Position numbers and translations under genes: made by a program. The notes beneath the pieces are model-generated. The model did no database searches, was not told where the DNA came from, and worked only from the letters and a program-made list of their open reading frames with translations. A stretch of 64,000 bases of DNA from Croceifilum oryzae (GTDB lineage: Bacteria; Bacillota; Bacilli; Thermoactinomycetales; Thermoactinomycetaceae): the NCBI RefSeq assembly GCF_030814315.1, contig NZ_JAUSUV010000001.1:317475-381474 (forward strand). Direction: 5' to 3'. Of the stretch, positions 56,627 through 64,000 are shown one piece after another; position 1 is the first letter of the stretch; each line of letters starts with the position of its first letter.

Positions 56627-57589
56627 ATGTTAGAGAAATTACAAAAGCTGGGTCATTTAGTGGGGAATACGCCACTTGTTCCATTAGAACATCCATCGAT
56701 CCATCTATATACAAAACTGGAATATCATAACCTAATGAATAGTGTTAAGGCTCGAACAGCCTATTATATGTTATCATCCGCGATCAAACGGGGGGAGATT
56801 CACCAAGATACGACGTTGATCGAATCTTCGTCAGGCAATCTTGCGATTGCACTAGCAACGTTTTGCCAGTATCTGAAAATCAAGTTTATCCCGGTCATTG
56901 ACCCCAATATTAACGGAGTGTATGAGGATTTATTACACTCCATCTCCTATAAAGTGGTGAAGGTGACGGAACGGGATGAGACAGGTGGATTCTTACTTAC
57001 TCGCCTAAATAAAATACAAGAACTCCTTCACTCGATTCCGAATGCCTATTGGACGAATCAATATCAAAATCCGGATAATTTTCATGCCCACTATCACGGA
57101 ATCGGAACCGAATTAGTCCAACATTTCGAAACGTTAGACTATGCATTTATTGGAGTGGGGACGGGTGGGACGATTTCAGGGATTTCGAATCGCTTAAAAG
57201 AGGCGTTTCCCAATGTGAAAGTGATCGCTGTGGATAGTGAAGGATCTGTCATTTTCAATGCTAAGCCTAAAAAGCGGTATATTCCTGGTATCGGAGCAAG
57301 TACCGTTCCTGAGCTAGTGAAGCGTGCGGTGATCGATGAAGTGGTTCATGTTTCGGAACAGGATACGGTAGATGGATGCCATCAACTATTTGAAAATCAT
57401 GGGATCTTTGCGGGAGGATCGTCTGGAACATCGTATTATGCGATCAATCAATATTTCCAAGGTAAGACATTCGACCGAAAGCCAAATGTCGTCTTCCTAT
57501 GCCCCGATAACGGAGTTCCTTATGTGCAGACGGTTTATAACACCGAGTGGATCAAGTGGCTATCAAATCAAGCAGCTTTCATATCGTAA
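56627..57589 (+). CDS. sbnA: SbnA-like N-(1-amino-1-carboxy-2-ethyl)-glutamate synthase
   Basis: A 320-residue PLP enzyme of the cysteine synthase fold. In staphyloferrin B synthesis SbnA joins O-phospho-L-serine and L-glutamate, the first step to L-2,3-diaminopropionate. Seen: VGNTPLVPLE, the PLP lysine in MNSVKARTAYY, the phosphate-binding ESSSGNLAIALA, the VGTGGTISG loop and the C-terminal FAGGSSGTS. The order sbnA-sbnB-sbnI found here backs this over cysteine synthase. ATG 56627 with GGGAGGA 11 bases upstream. Likely feeds an NRPS of the cluster. Confidence 0.9.
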   Translation: MLEKLQKLGHLVGNTPLVPLEHPSIHLYTKLEYHNLMNSVKARTAYYMLSSAIKRGEIHQDTTLIESSSGNLAIALATFCQYLKIKFIPVIDPNINGVYEDLLHSISYKVVKVTERDETGGFLLTRLNKIQELLHSIPNAYWTNQYQNPDNFHAHYHGIGTELVQHFETLDYAFIGVGTGGTISGISNRLKEAFPNVKVIAVDSEGSVIFNAKPKKRYIPGIGASTVPELVKRAVIDEVVHVSEQDTVDGCHQLFENHGIFAGGSSGTSYYAINQYFQGKTFDRKPNVVFLCPDNGVPYVQTVYNTEWIKWLSNQAAFIS

Positions 57590-57615
57590 TCAAACATACA
57601 TGGAGGGTTTACATC

Positions 57616-58584
57616 ATGCTTTATTTAAATACGAAACACATCAAACAAATGGGTGTAGATTGGCATGGAACAGTGCGAGTGATTCATAATGCTGTCCAAA
57701 ATTTGAAAGAAAAACATTTCGCGCAGCCGATTAAGCCTTACTTGCGATTTAAAGATAAAACCAATCGAATCATCGCGATGCCTGCCTACATTGGGGGCGA
57801 TTTTGAAGCAGCAGGGATTAAGTGGATTGCTAGTTTTCCGAAAAATATTGATCAAGGCATACAACGTGCCCATTCGGTTACGATTCTAAATGATTCCGAT
57901 ACCGGAAAGCCTTTTGCTACCTTTAATACAGCGATCGTGAGTGGAATACGTACCGCTTCGGTATCAGGACTTATCATTCAAGAGTTTGCAAAAGTACGCG
58001 AACTAGCCGATGTAAAAGTGGGTATTATCGGCTTCGGCCCCATTGGCCAGTTACATCTTAGCATGGTTACGAGTCTACTAGGAGACAAAATCGCATCCGT
58101 CTCTTTATACGATAAAAAAGGGGTTAATCAAGAGCATATTCCGGCAGAGATTCTAGCTAAAACCAACATCGTAGATTCGTATGAAGAAGCGTATCAGGAT
58201 GCGGACATTTTCATTACATGCACTGTTGCTGCAGAAGGATATATTGACCTGAAGCCGAAAGATGGCGCGCTCTTACTAAATGTATCGCTTCGTGACTTTA
58301 AGCCGCAGATTCTGGATTATACGAAATCGATCCTTGTGGATGACTGGGAAGAGGTTTGTCGTGAAAATACGGATATCGAAGTGATGCATCATGAACGGAA
58401 TCTACAAAAAGAGGATACATACTCCATTGTAGATGTGGTTTGTCACGATGCGATGAACAGCCTCCCAACAGAGCAAGCCGTTATGTTTAACCCAATGGGA
58501 ATGGCGATTTTTGATGTAGCGATTGCTAGCTACTATTACAAATTAGCTGTAGAAACAGGGTCTGGAGTCCAATTGGAAGATTAG
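57616..58584 (+). CDS. sbnB: SbnB-like dehydrogenase (2,3-diaminopropionate synthesis)
   Basis: A 322-residue ornithine cyclodeaminase/mu-crystallin family NAD enzyme. In the staphyloferrin B pathway SbnB oxidises the SbnA product to L-Dap, 2-oxoglutarate and NADH. Seen: the NAD motif VKVGIIGFGPIGQLHLSM, the substrate part MPAYIGGDFEAAGIKWIASF, the strand SGIRTASVSGL and the C-terminal FNPMGMAIFDVAIA. The start is the ATG at 57616 with GGAGGG eight bases upstream. An in-frame ATG at 57547 would overlap sbnA. Next to sbnA and sbnI homologues. Confidence 0.92.
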   Translation: MLYLNTKHIKQMGVDWHGTVRVIHNAVQNLKEKHFAQPIKPYLRFKDKTNRIIAMPAYIGGDFEAAGIKWIASFPKNIDQGIQRAHSVTILNDSDTGKPFATFNTAIVSGIRTASVSGLIIQEFAKVRELADVKVGIIGFGPIGQLHLSMVTSLLGDKIASVSLYDKKGVNQEHIPAEILAKTNIVDSYEEAYQDADIFITCTVAAEGYIDLKPKDGALLLNVSLRDFKPQILDYTKSILVDDWEEVCRENTDIEVMHHERNLQKEDTYSIVDVVCHDAMNSLPTEQAVMFNPMGMAIFDVAIASYYYKLAVETGSGVQLED

Positions 58585-58629
58585 GCACAGAAAATAGATT
58601 GGATTTTGGGGTAAAGAGGGGGTCCTACC

Positions 58630-59400
58630 ATGAATAGTGTGATTTCTTCGCTAGCGTTAGTACCGGCGGAGCAAATTTACTTCCACGAATCACATGAGAA
58701 TGAACGGTTAGAAAAAATATGCAAATCGATCACCGAAGAAGGCTATTTGAGTAATCCGCCGATTGCGATGAAGTTATCAGATGATAAGTATCTTCTATTA
58801 GACGGAGCTCATCGATTAATGGCCTTAAAGGCACTCGATTGTAAGCGGATCGTGGTCCAGTTAGTAGAAGAAAAGGATGTCTTTTTAAGTGCTTGGAATC
58901 ATCTCCTCCCACAGGACTCTTGGTGGGAGGAATTACAACAGTGTCCTTATATTCAGTGGGCTACAGAACCGCTAGATCACAAATGGCTTGCTCATGTCGT
59001 GTTACCGGGCGGAGAAACATACTATTTATATTCTACGAATCATAGCGAAGATATGTTGGATCAATTAACAGCTTGGCACCATATTGTGGGACTCTATCAA
59101 CATAGGTGTCATGTTCGTAGAATTCCAAATGGATCTCACATTGAACCAAAGCATGGAGAAATCTTTATCTGCTATCCACAATACACCTTAGCAGGATTAA
59201 AGAGAGTCGTTGAATTCAATCGACTGATGCCGGCTGGAATCACCCGCTGTATTGTAGAAGGTCGCTTACTTAATTTACGAATTCCATTGGAAATCCTTCA
59301 ATCCAATCAACTTCCAGTGGAACAATGGCAGACGCTACGGAACAAGTGGATGAATAGTCTGCGTTTCTATACAGAGCCAGTCTACGTATGTGAAGCGTAA
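58630..59400 (+). CDS. sbnI: SbnI-like ParB/Srx-fold L-serine kinase
   Basis: A 256-residue protein whose length matches SbnI (254). The N-terminal ParB/sulfiredoxin fold has LVPAEQIYFHES, then SNPPIAMKL and the DGAHR motif in LLLDGAHRLMALKAL. SbnI in Staphylococcus phosphorylates L-serine to give the O-phosphoserine used by SbnA, and it also binds DNA and haem. The C-terminal half (GEIFICYPQYTLAGLKRVVE, RCIVEGRLLNLRIPLEIL) has no motif I can name. AGAGGGGG precedes the ATG. Its place after sbnB makes the serine kinase role likely; regulation by haem is unproven here. Confidence 0.85.
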   Translation: MNSVISSLALVPAEQIYFHESHENERLEKICKSITEEGYLSNPPIAMKLSDDKYLLLDGAHRLMALKALDCKRIVVQLVEEKDVFLSAWNHLLPQDSWWEELQQCPYIQWATEPLDHKWLAHVVLPGGETYYLYSTNHSEDMLDQLTAWHHIVGLYQHRCHVRRIPNGSHIEPKHGEIFICYPQYTLAGLKRVVEFNRLMPAGITRCIVEGRLLNLRIPLEILQSNQLPVEQWQTLRNKWMNSLRFYTEPVYVCEA

Positions 59401-59423
59401 ATTCATAGAAAAGGAGTGATGTT

Positions 59424-62400
59424 ATGAAAGCTTTTAGGCTGATACTCCTAAGTATGATTATATGCTTAGGTAGCTTTACCCCACTACTAGCAAGTGCACA
59501 ACAAGATCTACACCATACGACAGTAGACGAAGTAGAGCAATTTATAAACGCTCAAAAAGAGGCTGGGAAAATCCCTGGATTGGCTATTGTCATAACGCAA
59601 GGTGATAAAACCTTGTATCAAAAAGGGTTTGGATATGCCAATGTCGATCAACAAAAAAAGATCGAACGAAATACACTATTTGAGATCGGCTCAACCAGTA
59701 AGGCATTTACGGCTCAGGCTTTATTTCAGTTAGAAGAAAAGGGTCTCATTCGCTTAGATGATCTAATTACGAAGTATATCCCATGGCTTACGATGACGTA
59801 TCAAGGGAAGCCCTCTCAAATCACTGTAGAACAGTTCCTCCACCATACGAGCGGGGTTCCGTTTAAAACCATTGGCCAAATCCCTAGTTCTACAGCAGAC
59901 GATGCGCTGGAACAGACGGTCCGAAAACTAGTAGGTGTCGAATTATCACATCGTCCCGGTGAGAAATTTGAGTACGCCACTATCAACTATGATGTGTTGG
60001 GATATGTGATTCAGCGCGTTTCAGGACTTTCGTTTGAAGAATATATGAAAAAGAATCTCTTTCCAGAGTTAGGACTAAAAGATACATATATTCAAGGGAA
60101 TGTGCCGATGGATCGGATGGCGACAGGATATAAGGCAGGCTTTACGAGAGCACTCGAATATAAAGCGCCACTCTATCGAGGGAATCATCCAGCAGGCTAT
60201 GTTGTTTCAAGCATCGATGACATAGAGCAGTGGTTAAAGGTTCAAATGGGGAGTGTGAAGGTGAATGAAGCCGTTAGCAAACGAATCACAAGGTCACATG
60301 AACCAGACCGAAAAGTGGCACCGGATCTAGATGGTTCTTCTTATGCGGCAGGATGGTCCGTCTATCAAAATGGAGAGGGCGGACAAATCGCTCATAGTGG
60401 AAATAATCCTAACTTCTCATCTTTCTTTGCCTTTCGTCCAAAAGATCAACTTGGAGTAGCTGTTTTAGCCAACATGAATTCAGACTATACGGCTGCGATG
60501 GGTCAAGGAATCATGGACATGATGAATGCGAAAAAAGTGACCAAGCTCACTTCTGATATGTATGTGAAAGTGGACCAAGTTGCAACAGCTGTTACGTTTA
60601 TTCTTGGGACCATGGCACTGATTACACTCTTCTTTTTATCTCGTATCGCGATTCAAATCTTCAAGGGGAAACGTACCTTTGTAGGAGTGCGATTGCGTAC
60701 AGCCTTACTTACAATGGTGTTTCTCACTATCATGGGCGGAGCGTTTCTGGGAGCACTGTACTATCTACCTGAAGTCTTCTTTCAAGGGCTTCCGTGGAGC
60801 TTCGTCACTGTATGGGGCCCGATGACGATCCTGACAGCCGTTCTTTCACTTGGAGTCGTGGGCATCTTGTTTTGCCTGTACGCCTTGCTAGCAAAGCTTT
60901 TCCCAAAAAAAAACGATAAACCCATCTTTTATTTAGGTGTTCTTAGCTTAATTGGCGGTTTGGGGAATGGGCTTATTATTTTTATGATTAATTCGACTCT
61001 CGCTACGGATAAAGGGTTTAATCCGGCTTTATTTGGCTACTTTATCATGGGAATTGCCATTTATGTGATCGGCGAGAAAATGGTGCGAACCAAATTAATT
61101 GATATTACCAATAACATTGTCTACGAAAAGCGCATGGACCTGATTGGGAAGATACTCGGAACCTCTTATCAAAATTTCGAGTTAATTCCAGATGGGAAAA
61201 TCTATGCCACGTTGAACAACGATACCGAAACCATAAGCCGTTTTTCTACGATTGTGATTACCGGGATTACTAGCTCTGTGACCTTGCTGTTTTGCTTTGT
61301 TTATCTAGGGTTTATCAATTTTTACGGATTACTCGTTTCGCTCGGGGTCATTCTTTTATCTGTAGGGCTGTATTTCATCATCGGTCGTTCTGCCAACCTC
61401 ATGTGGGAGCAGACACGCGATATCCAAAATGTGTTTTTTAAATTTATCAATGATATTGTGGGGGGCTTTAAGGAGCTGTACCTACAAAAAGGAAAACGAG
61501 CAGACTTTCATCAAGCGATAGAAGAGAGCTGTGATGCCTATCGAACAAAAAGAGCTCTAGGAGAGAAGAAGTTTGTCAATGTCTTTGTGATTGGGGAGTT
61601 GTTGTTTGTCTTTGTCATCGGGGCTGTTGCCTTTTTCTTTCCGATCTTGTTTCCGGAGATTCAAAAAGAATCATTGATTAGCTATGTATTTGTCTTCTTG
61701 TATATGACGGGACCTGTCCATGGAATCTTAAACTCATTTCCAGAGTTGTTTCGGATCCGGATTAGTTGGAAGCGAATGAACGAATTAACGTTGGACCTCG
61801 CTTCAACCTCACAGGTGGAAGAAGTTTCGCCAAGTGTGGAGCAGGAGTGCAAGGCTGTTCACTCTCTACAGATTGAAGATGTGGTTTATCGATATAAAAG
61901 CAAATCAGGGGAAACGTTTTCCGTGGGGCCACTCCAGTACGAGTTTCAGTCGGGCGAAATTGTTTTTATCACCGGGGGCAATGGTAGTGGGAAGTCTACG
62001 TTGGCCAAGCTGATCACAGGGCTTTACTCCCCTGATTCCGGACAAGTTATGATGGATCATGAACGGATTCATTCGGCTGAAATTGGCTCTCATTTCTCTA
62101 CTATTTTTAGCGATGTCTATCTATTTGATCGTTTATACGGGATCCATGCAGATCGCAAACAAGCTGATATAAAGCGATATCTCAAGTTGCTAGAAATAGA
62201 AGATAAGATATCAGTCGATGCAAACGGGATGCTTAGTACTGTAAACCTCTCAACGGGACAACGAAAACGGGTAGCTCTCATGATTAGCTATCTGGAAGAC
62301 AAGCCTTTCTACTTGTTTGATGAATGGGCAGCGGATCAAGATCCAGAGTTTAGACGATTCTTCTACGAGACTTTGTTGCCTGATTTGAAAGATCGAGGTA

Positions 62401-62522
62401 AATGTGTGATTGCGGTTACGCATGATGATGGGTATTTTCATTTGGCGGATCGGGTAATTAAGATGGAATATGGTCGGATTTTGGACTTGGGTAAGGTGGA
62501 GGAGAGGACTTGCTTTATCTAA
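59424..62522 (+). CDS. D-Asn prodrug peptidase (ClbP-like) fused to ABC exporter
   Basis: 1032 residues. Signal peptide (LILLSMIICLGSF, cleavage near ASA-QQ). S12 beta-lactamase-like serine peptidase ~30-375: GSTSKAF gives S90 and K93, EYATINYD gives Y184 where most relatives have YSN, and HSGNN fills the KTG-like place. ClbP uses S95, K98 and Y186, so spacing is nearly identical. Three membrane helices follow (~385-500), as in ClbP. Then comes a six-helix ABC membrane domain and an ATPase: Walker A GGNGSGKST (~852), signature LSTGQRKR and Walker B YLFDEWAAD. PamJ- and ZmaM-like proteins combine such parts. It should cut acyl-D-Asn outside the membrane and export product. ATG 59424 after AAAGGAGTG. 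Confidence 0.85.
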   Translation: MKAFRLILLSMIICLGSFTPLLASAQQDLHHTTVDEVEQFINAQKEAGKIPGLAIVITQGDKTLYQKGFGYANVDQQKKIERNTLFEIGSTSKAFTAQALFQLEEKGLIRLDDLITKYIPWLTMTYQGKPSQITVEQFLHHTSGVPFKTIGQIPSSTADDALEQTVRKLVGVELSHRPGEKFEYATINYDVLGYVIQRVSGLSFEEYMKKNLFPELGLKDTYIQGNVPMDRMATGYKAGFTRALEYKAPLYRGNHPAGYVVSSIDDIEQWLKVQMGSVKVNEAVSKRITRSHEPDRKVAPDLDGSSYAAGWSVYQNGEGGQIAHSGNNPNFSSFFAFRPKDQLGVAVLANMNSDYTAAMGQGIMDMMNAKKVTKLTSDMYVKVDQVATAVTFILGTMALITLFFLSRIAIQIFKGKRTFVGVRLRTALLTMVFLTIMGGAFLGALYYLPEVFFQGLPWSFVTVWGPMTILTAVLSLGVVGILFCLYALLAKLFPKKNDKPIFYLGVLSLIGGLGNGLIIFMINSTLATDKGFNPALFGYFIMGIAIYVIGEKMVRTKLIDITNNIVYEKRMDLIGKILGTSYQNFELIPDGKIYATLNNDTETISRFSTIVITGITSSVTLLFCFVYLGFINFYGLLVSLGVILLSVGLYFIIGRSANLMWEQTRDIQNVFFKFINDIVGGFKELYLQKGKRADFHQAIEESCDAYRTKRALGEKKFVNVFVIGELLFVFVIGAVAFFFPILFPEIQKESLISYVFVFLYMTGPVHGILNSFPELFRIRISWKRMNELTLDLASTSQVEEVSPSVEQECKAVHSLQIEDVVYRYKSKSGETFSVGPLQYEFQSGEIVFITGGNGSGKSTLAKLITGLYSPDSGQVMMDHERIHSAEIGSHFSTIFSDVYLFDRLYGIHADRKQADIKRYLKLLEIEDKISVDANGMLSTVNLSTGQRKRVALMISYLEDKPFYLFDEWAADQDPEFRRFFYETLLPDLKDRGKCVIAVTHDDGYFHLADRVIKMEYGRILDLGKVEERTCFI

Positions 62523-62578
62523 ACAATGGTATAATGTACAAACATTTATGCTAAATAAAAAATTAAGGGGATATACAT

Positions 62579-63151
62579 ATGACAACTCATTTGGAACCAA
62601 ACAAAACGTTTCCTATTCTAGAAACAGAGCGTCTCGTGTTAAGACAGTTTACCCCTGCTGATGCGAGAGATATGCTTGCTTACTTATCAGATCCAGTCGT
62701 GATGAAATACTACGGACTTGCTCCTTTTGAGTCAGAGCAAGACGCTCTGGATGAAATCGATTGGTATACAAGCATTTTCCAAAAGAAAACAGGGATTCGT
62801 TGGGGCATTACCCTAAAAGGAACGGATCAAGTTATTGGTAGCTGTGGCTATCTTAACTGGTCTACCCAACATTATCGCTCAGAAGTTGGCGCTGAGTTAT
62901 CGAAAGAACATTGGAATAAAGGCATCATGACCGAGGCATTTCAAGCCATTCTCCAGTACGGATTTGACCACATGGCACTTGTCCGAATCCAAGGATTAAT
63001 GGAACTAGAAAATATCGCTTCCCAGAAGCTATGCGAAAAAAGCGGCTTTATCAGAGAAGGATTATTACGGAAATATGAATATACAGTTGGGAAATTTGAT
63101 GATATGTATATGTATTCGTTGTTGAAAGAAGATTTTTCAGTGGTATCGTAG
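62579..63151 (+). CDS. GNAT N-acetyltransferase, RimJ/RimL type
   Basis: A 190-residue acetyltransferase. Seen: ETERLVLRQFTPADARDMLA at the start, then IGSCGYLNWSTQHYRSEVG, the acetyl-CoA motif ELSKEHWNKGIMTEAFQAIL and the final N-x-AS-x-KLCEKSGFIREGLLR. This is the RimJ/RimL-like subgroup (acetyl transfer to amines). It stands 57 bases after the peptidase-transporter with its own AAGGGG site and a TATAAT at 62530. In paenilamicin and edeine clusters a GNAT protects the producer, so self-resistance is possible. A housekeeping acetyltransferase is the alternative. A terminator follows. Confidence 0.85.
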   Translation: MTTHLEPNKTFPILETERLVLRQFTPADARDMLAYLSDPVVMKYYGLAPFESEQDALDEIDWYTSIFQKKTGIRWGITLKGTDQVIGSCGYLNWSTQHYRSEVGAELSKEHWNKGIMTEAFQAILQYGFDHMALVRIQGLMELENIASQKLCEKSGFIREGLLRKYEYTVGKFDDMYMYSLLKEDFSVVS

Positions 63152-63164
63152 TGAAAGGATTGTG

Positions 63165-63214
63165 TAAAAAGATAATCCCCTTATATGGCGAGGTGCCGTA
63201 CAAGGGGATTATTT
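63165..63214. terminator. Bidirectional terminator
   Basis: AATCCCCTTATA pairs with TACAAGGGGATT, with A/T tracts on both sides, between the convergent GNAT and collagen-like genes. Confidence 0.85.
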
Positions 63215-63247
63215 ATAGTGAGATTAACGAATGTCTGGTATTTTTAT

Positions 63248-64000
63248 TTAAGATATTTTGACAATGTTTACTGTTACAGCAAGTGATTCTTCAAATACTG
63301 CGTAATCATTTGTACCTTGCGTGTTAACAACTTGTAAGGTTCCAGGATTGATGTCTGTTGATAAATCAACAATATACGTTTGAGATCCTGTTAGGAAGTC
63401 AGAGACATTTTCAAAAGTCATCATAGAGCCACTCTGAACAATGTTATTTAAACGTAATGCAACGGATATCGCTCCTGGAGTGGTTGTCGGTCTAACAAAG
63501 ACAGAATAAGAGACTAAATAGACGTGACCATTCGTTAACGTAATATCGGTACTTGTAGGCGTAAACGTAATATCTGCTCCTCCATTATTAACTAGTACAG
63601 TAGTTAAAGGAATAGCTACCGGGGAAGCTGACGTACCCGTTACACCTGTTATTCCAGTACTGCGTGCAATCAGCATATTACTGGTGTTAACAGCTCCCGT
63701 TGGTCCAGTCGCCCCCGTCACGCCGTCTGCGCCCGTTGGTCCCGTTGGTCCCGTTGCGCCTGTCACGCCGTCCGCGCCCGTTGGTCCAGTTGCGCCCGTC
63801 ACGCCGTCCGCACCCGTTGGTCCAGTCGCCCCCGTCACGCCGTCTGCGCCCGTTGGTCCAGTCGCCCCCGTCACGCCGTCTGCGCCCGTTGGTCCCGTTG
63901 GTCCAGTTGCGCCTGTCACGCCGTCCGCGCCCGTTGGTCCAGTTGCGCCCGTCACGCCGTCCGCACCCGTTGGTCCAGTCGCCCCCGTCACGCCGTCTGC
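63248..64000 (-). CDS. Collagen-like surface/exosporium protein, 3' part
   Basis: 251 codons, open at the window edge, so the N-terminus is missing. Residues up to about the middle are GXY triplets in a nested pattern, [12 protein letters not shown] repeated with some GPTGPT insertions. The last ~150 residues are a beta-rich C-terminal domain ([67 protein letters not shown]) similar to the BclA-type TNF-like trimerisation domain of Bacillus exosporium proteins. The protein probably forms fibres on the spore or cell surface. The stop is at 63248-63250. Confidence 0.85.
   Translation of the reverse strand, partial: ADGVTGATGPTGADGVTGATGPTGADGVTGATGPTGPTGADGVTGATGPTGADGVTGATGPTGADGVTGATGPTGADGVTGATGPTGPTGADGVTGATGPTGAVNTSNMLIARSTGITGVTGTSASPVAIPLTTVLVNNGGADITFTPTSTDITLTNGHVYLVSYSVFVRPTTTPGAISVALRLNNIVQSGSMMTFENVSDFLTGSQTYIVDLSTDINPGTLQVVNTQGTNDYAVFEESLAVTVNIVKIS
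63700..64000 (-). repeat. Tandem repeat encoding collagen-like GXY triplets
   Basis: Units of about 36 to 45 bases (GTCACGCCGTC-GCGCCCGTTGGTCC variants) recur to the window edge. GC content is clearly above the surroundings. Confidence 0.85.

Noticed and set aside
56627..57589. Cysteine synthase (CysK)
   Set aside because: Fold is the same, but the neighbouring sbnB- and sbnI-like genes indicate the SbnA reaction.
57372..57689. 105-codon frame overlapping the sbnA/sbnB junction
   Set aside because: It is in another frame of two well-supported genes and has no ribosome site.
59424..60600. N-terminal part of the exporter as a beta-lactamase resistance gene
   Set aside because: The family fold is shared, but the fusion to membrane helices and an ABC exporter, the Y184 context and the D-Asn loading module fit a prodrug peptidase much better.
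63700..64000. Regular repeats that could suggest a CRISPR array
   Set aside because: The repeats are in frame, encode GXY triplets and have no unique spacers.

Overview
The window looks like a chromosomal segment of a low-to-mid GC, Gram-positive, probably endospore-forming member of the Bacillota. The evidence is AGGAGG-type ribosome binding sites, B. subtilis-type housekeeping genes (pckA, yugI, ytqA/ytqB, pdhABCD, bacilliredoxin, DUF1128, DUF309), CGAAC-type LexA boxes and a collagen-like surface or exosporium protein. A Thermoactinomycetaceae/Bacillaceae-type host is plausible, but the sequence alone does not fix the genus.

Layout. (1) 1-25 kb is mostly ordinary housekeeping: pckA (cut by the window edge) with CcpN-like sites, an S1-domain protein, a degenerate SDR, a VOC protein, the tRNA wobble-modification pair mnmL/mnmM, the pyruvate dehydrogenase operon, a YolD-like SOS gene, tRNA-Pro(UGG), several small conserved genes, an orphan TnpB element, tpx, aconitase divergent from an IclR-type regulator with shared palindromes, rtcB, a bacilliredoxin and a lipoprotein. 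Copies of a ~170-180 bp MITE-like repeat lie in the gaps. (2) 25.7-27.7 kb holds a PlcR/NprR-type TPR regulator, an overlooked 29-residue peptide gene ending in TLPFQH (compare PapR, which ends in LPFEF) and a membrane fatty-acid-hydroxylase-like protein. (3) 27.7-62.5 kb is a hybrid NRPS/PKS cluster. (4) 62.5-64 kb holds a GNAT acetyltransferase, possibly for self-resistance, and the 3' end of a collagen-like gene.

How the cluster may work. The first NRPS is C-A-T-E, and its A domain reads as asparagine-specific (DLTKIGEVGK). It should make N-acyl-D-Asn. The last large gene fuses a signal peptide, an S12 serine peptidase with ClbP-like S90/K93/Y184 placement, three membrane helices and a complete ABC half-transporter. 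Together these are the two ends of the N-acyl-D-Asn prodrug mechanism known from colibactin, xenocoumacin, zwittermicin and paenilamicin. Between them lie C-A-T-KS-(dead AT)-KR-T, (truncated C)-A-T-TE, C-A-T-C-A[GNAT]-T and C-A-T-C proteins. A PLP aminotransferase and an sbnA/sbnB/sbnI-like set for L-2,3-diaminopropionate accompany them. The orphan C domain ending one NRPS and the truncated C domain opening the A-T-TE protein suggest a non-collinear order with a termination module split over two proteins. The most unusual enzyme feature is a GNAT acetyltransferase fold inserted between motifs A8 and A9 of an adenylation domain.

Limits. Domain borders, specificity codes and homology calls were made by eye. 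Product structure, regulation and operator assignments are inference.
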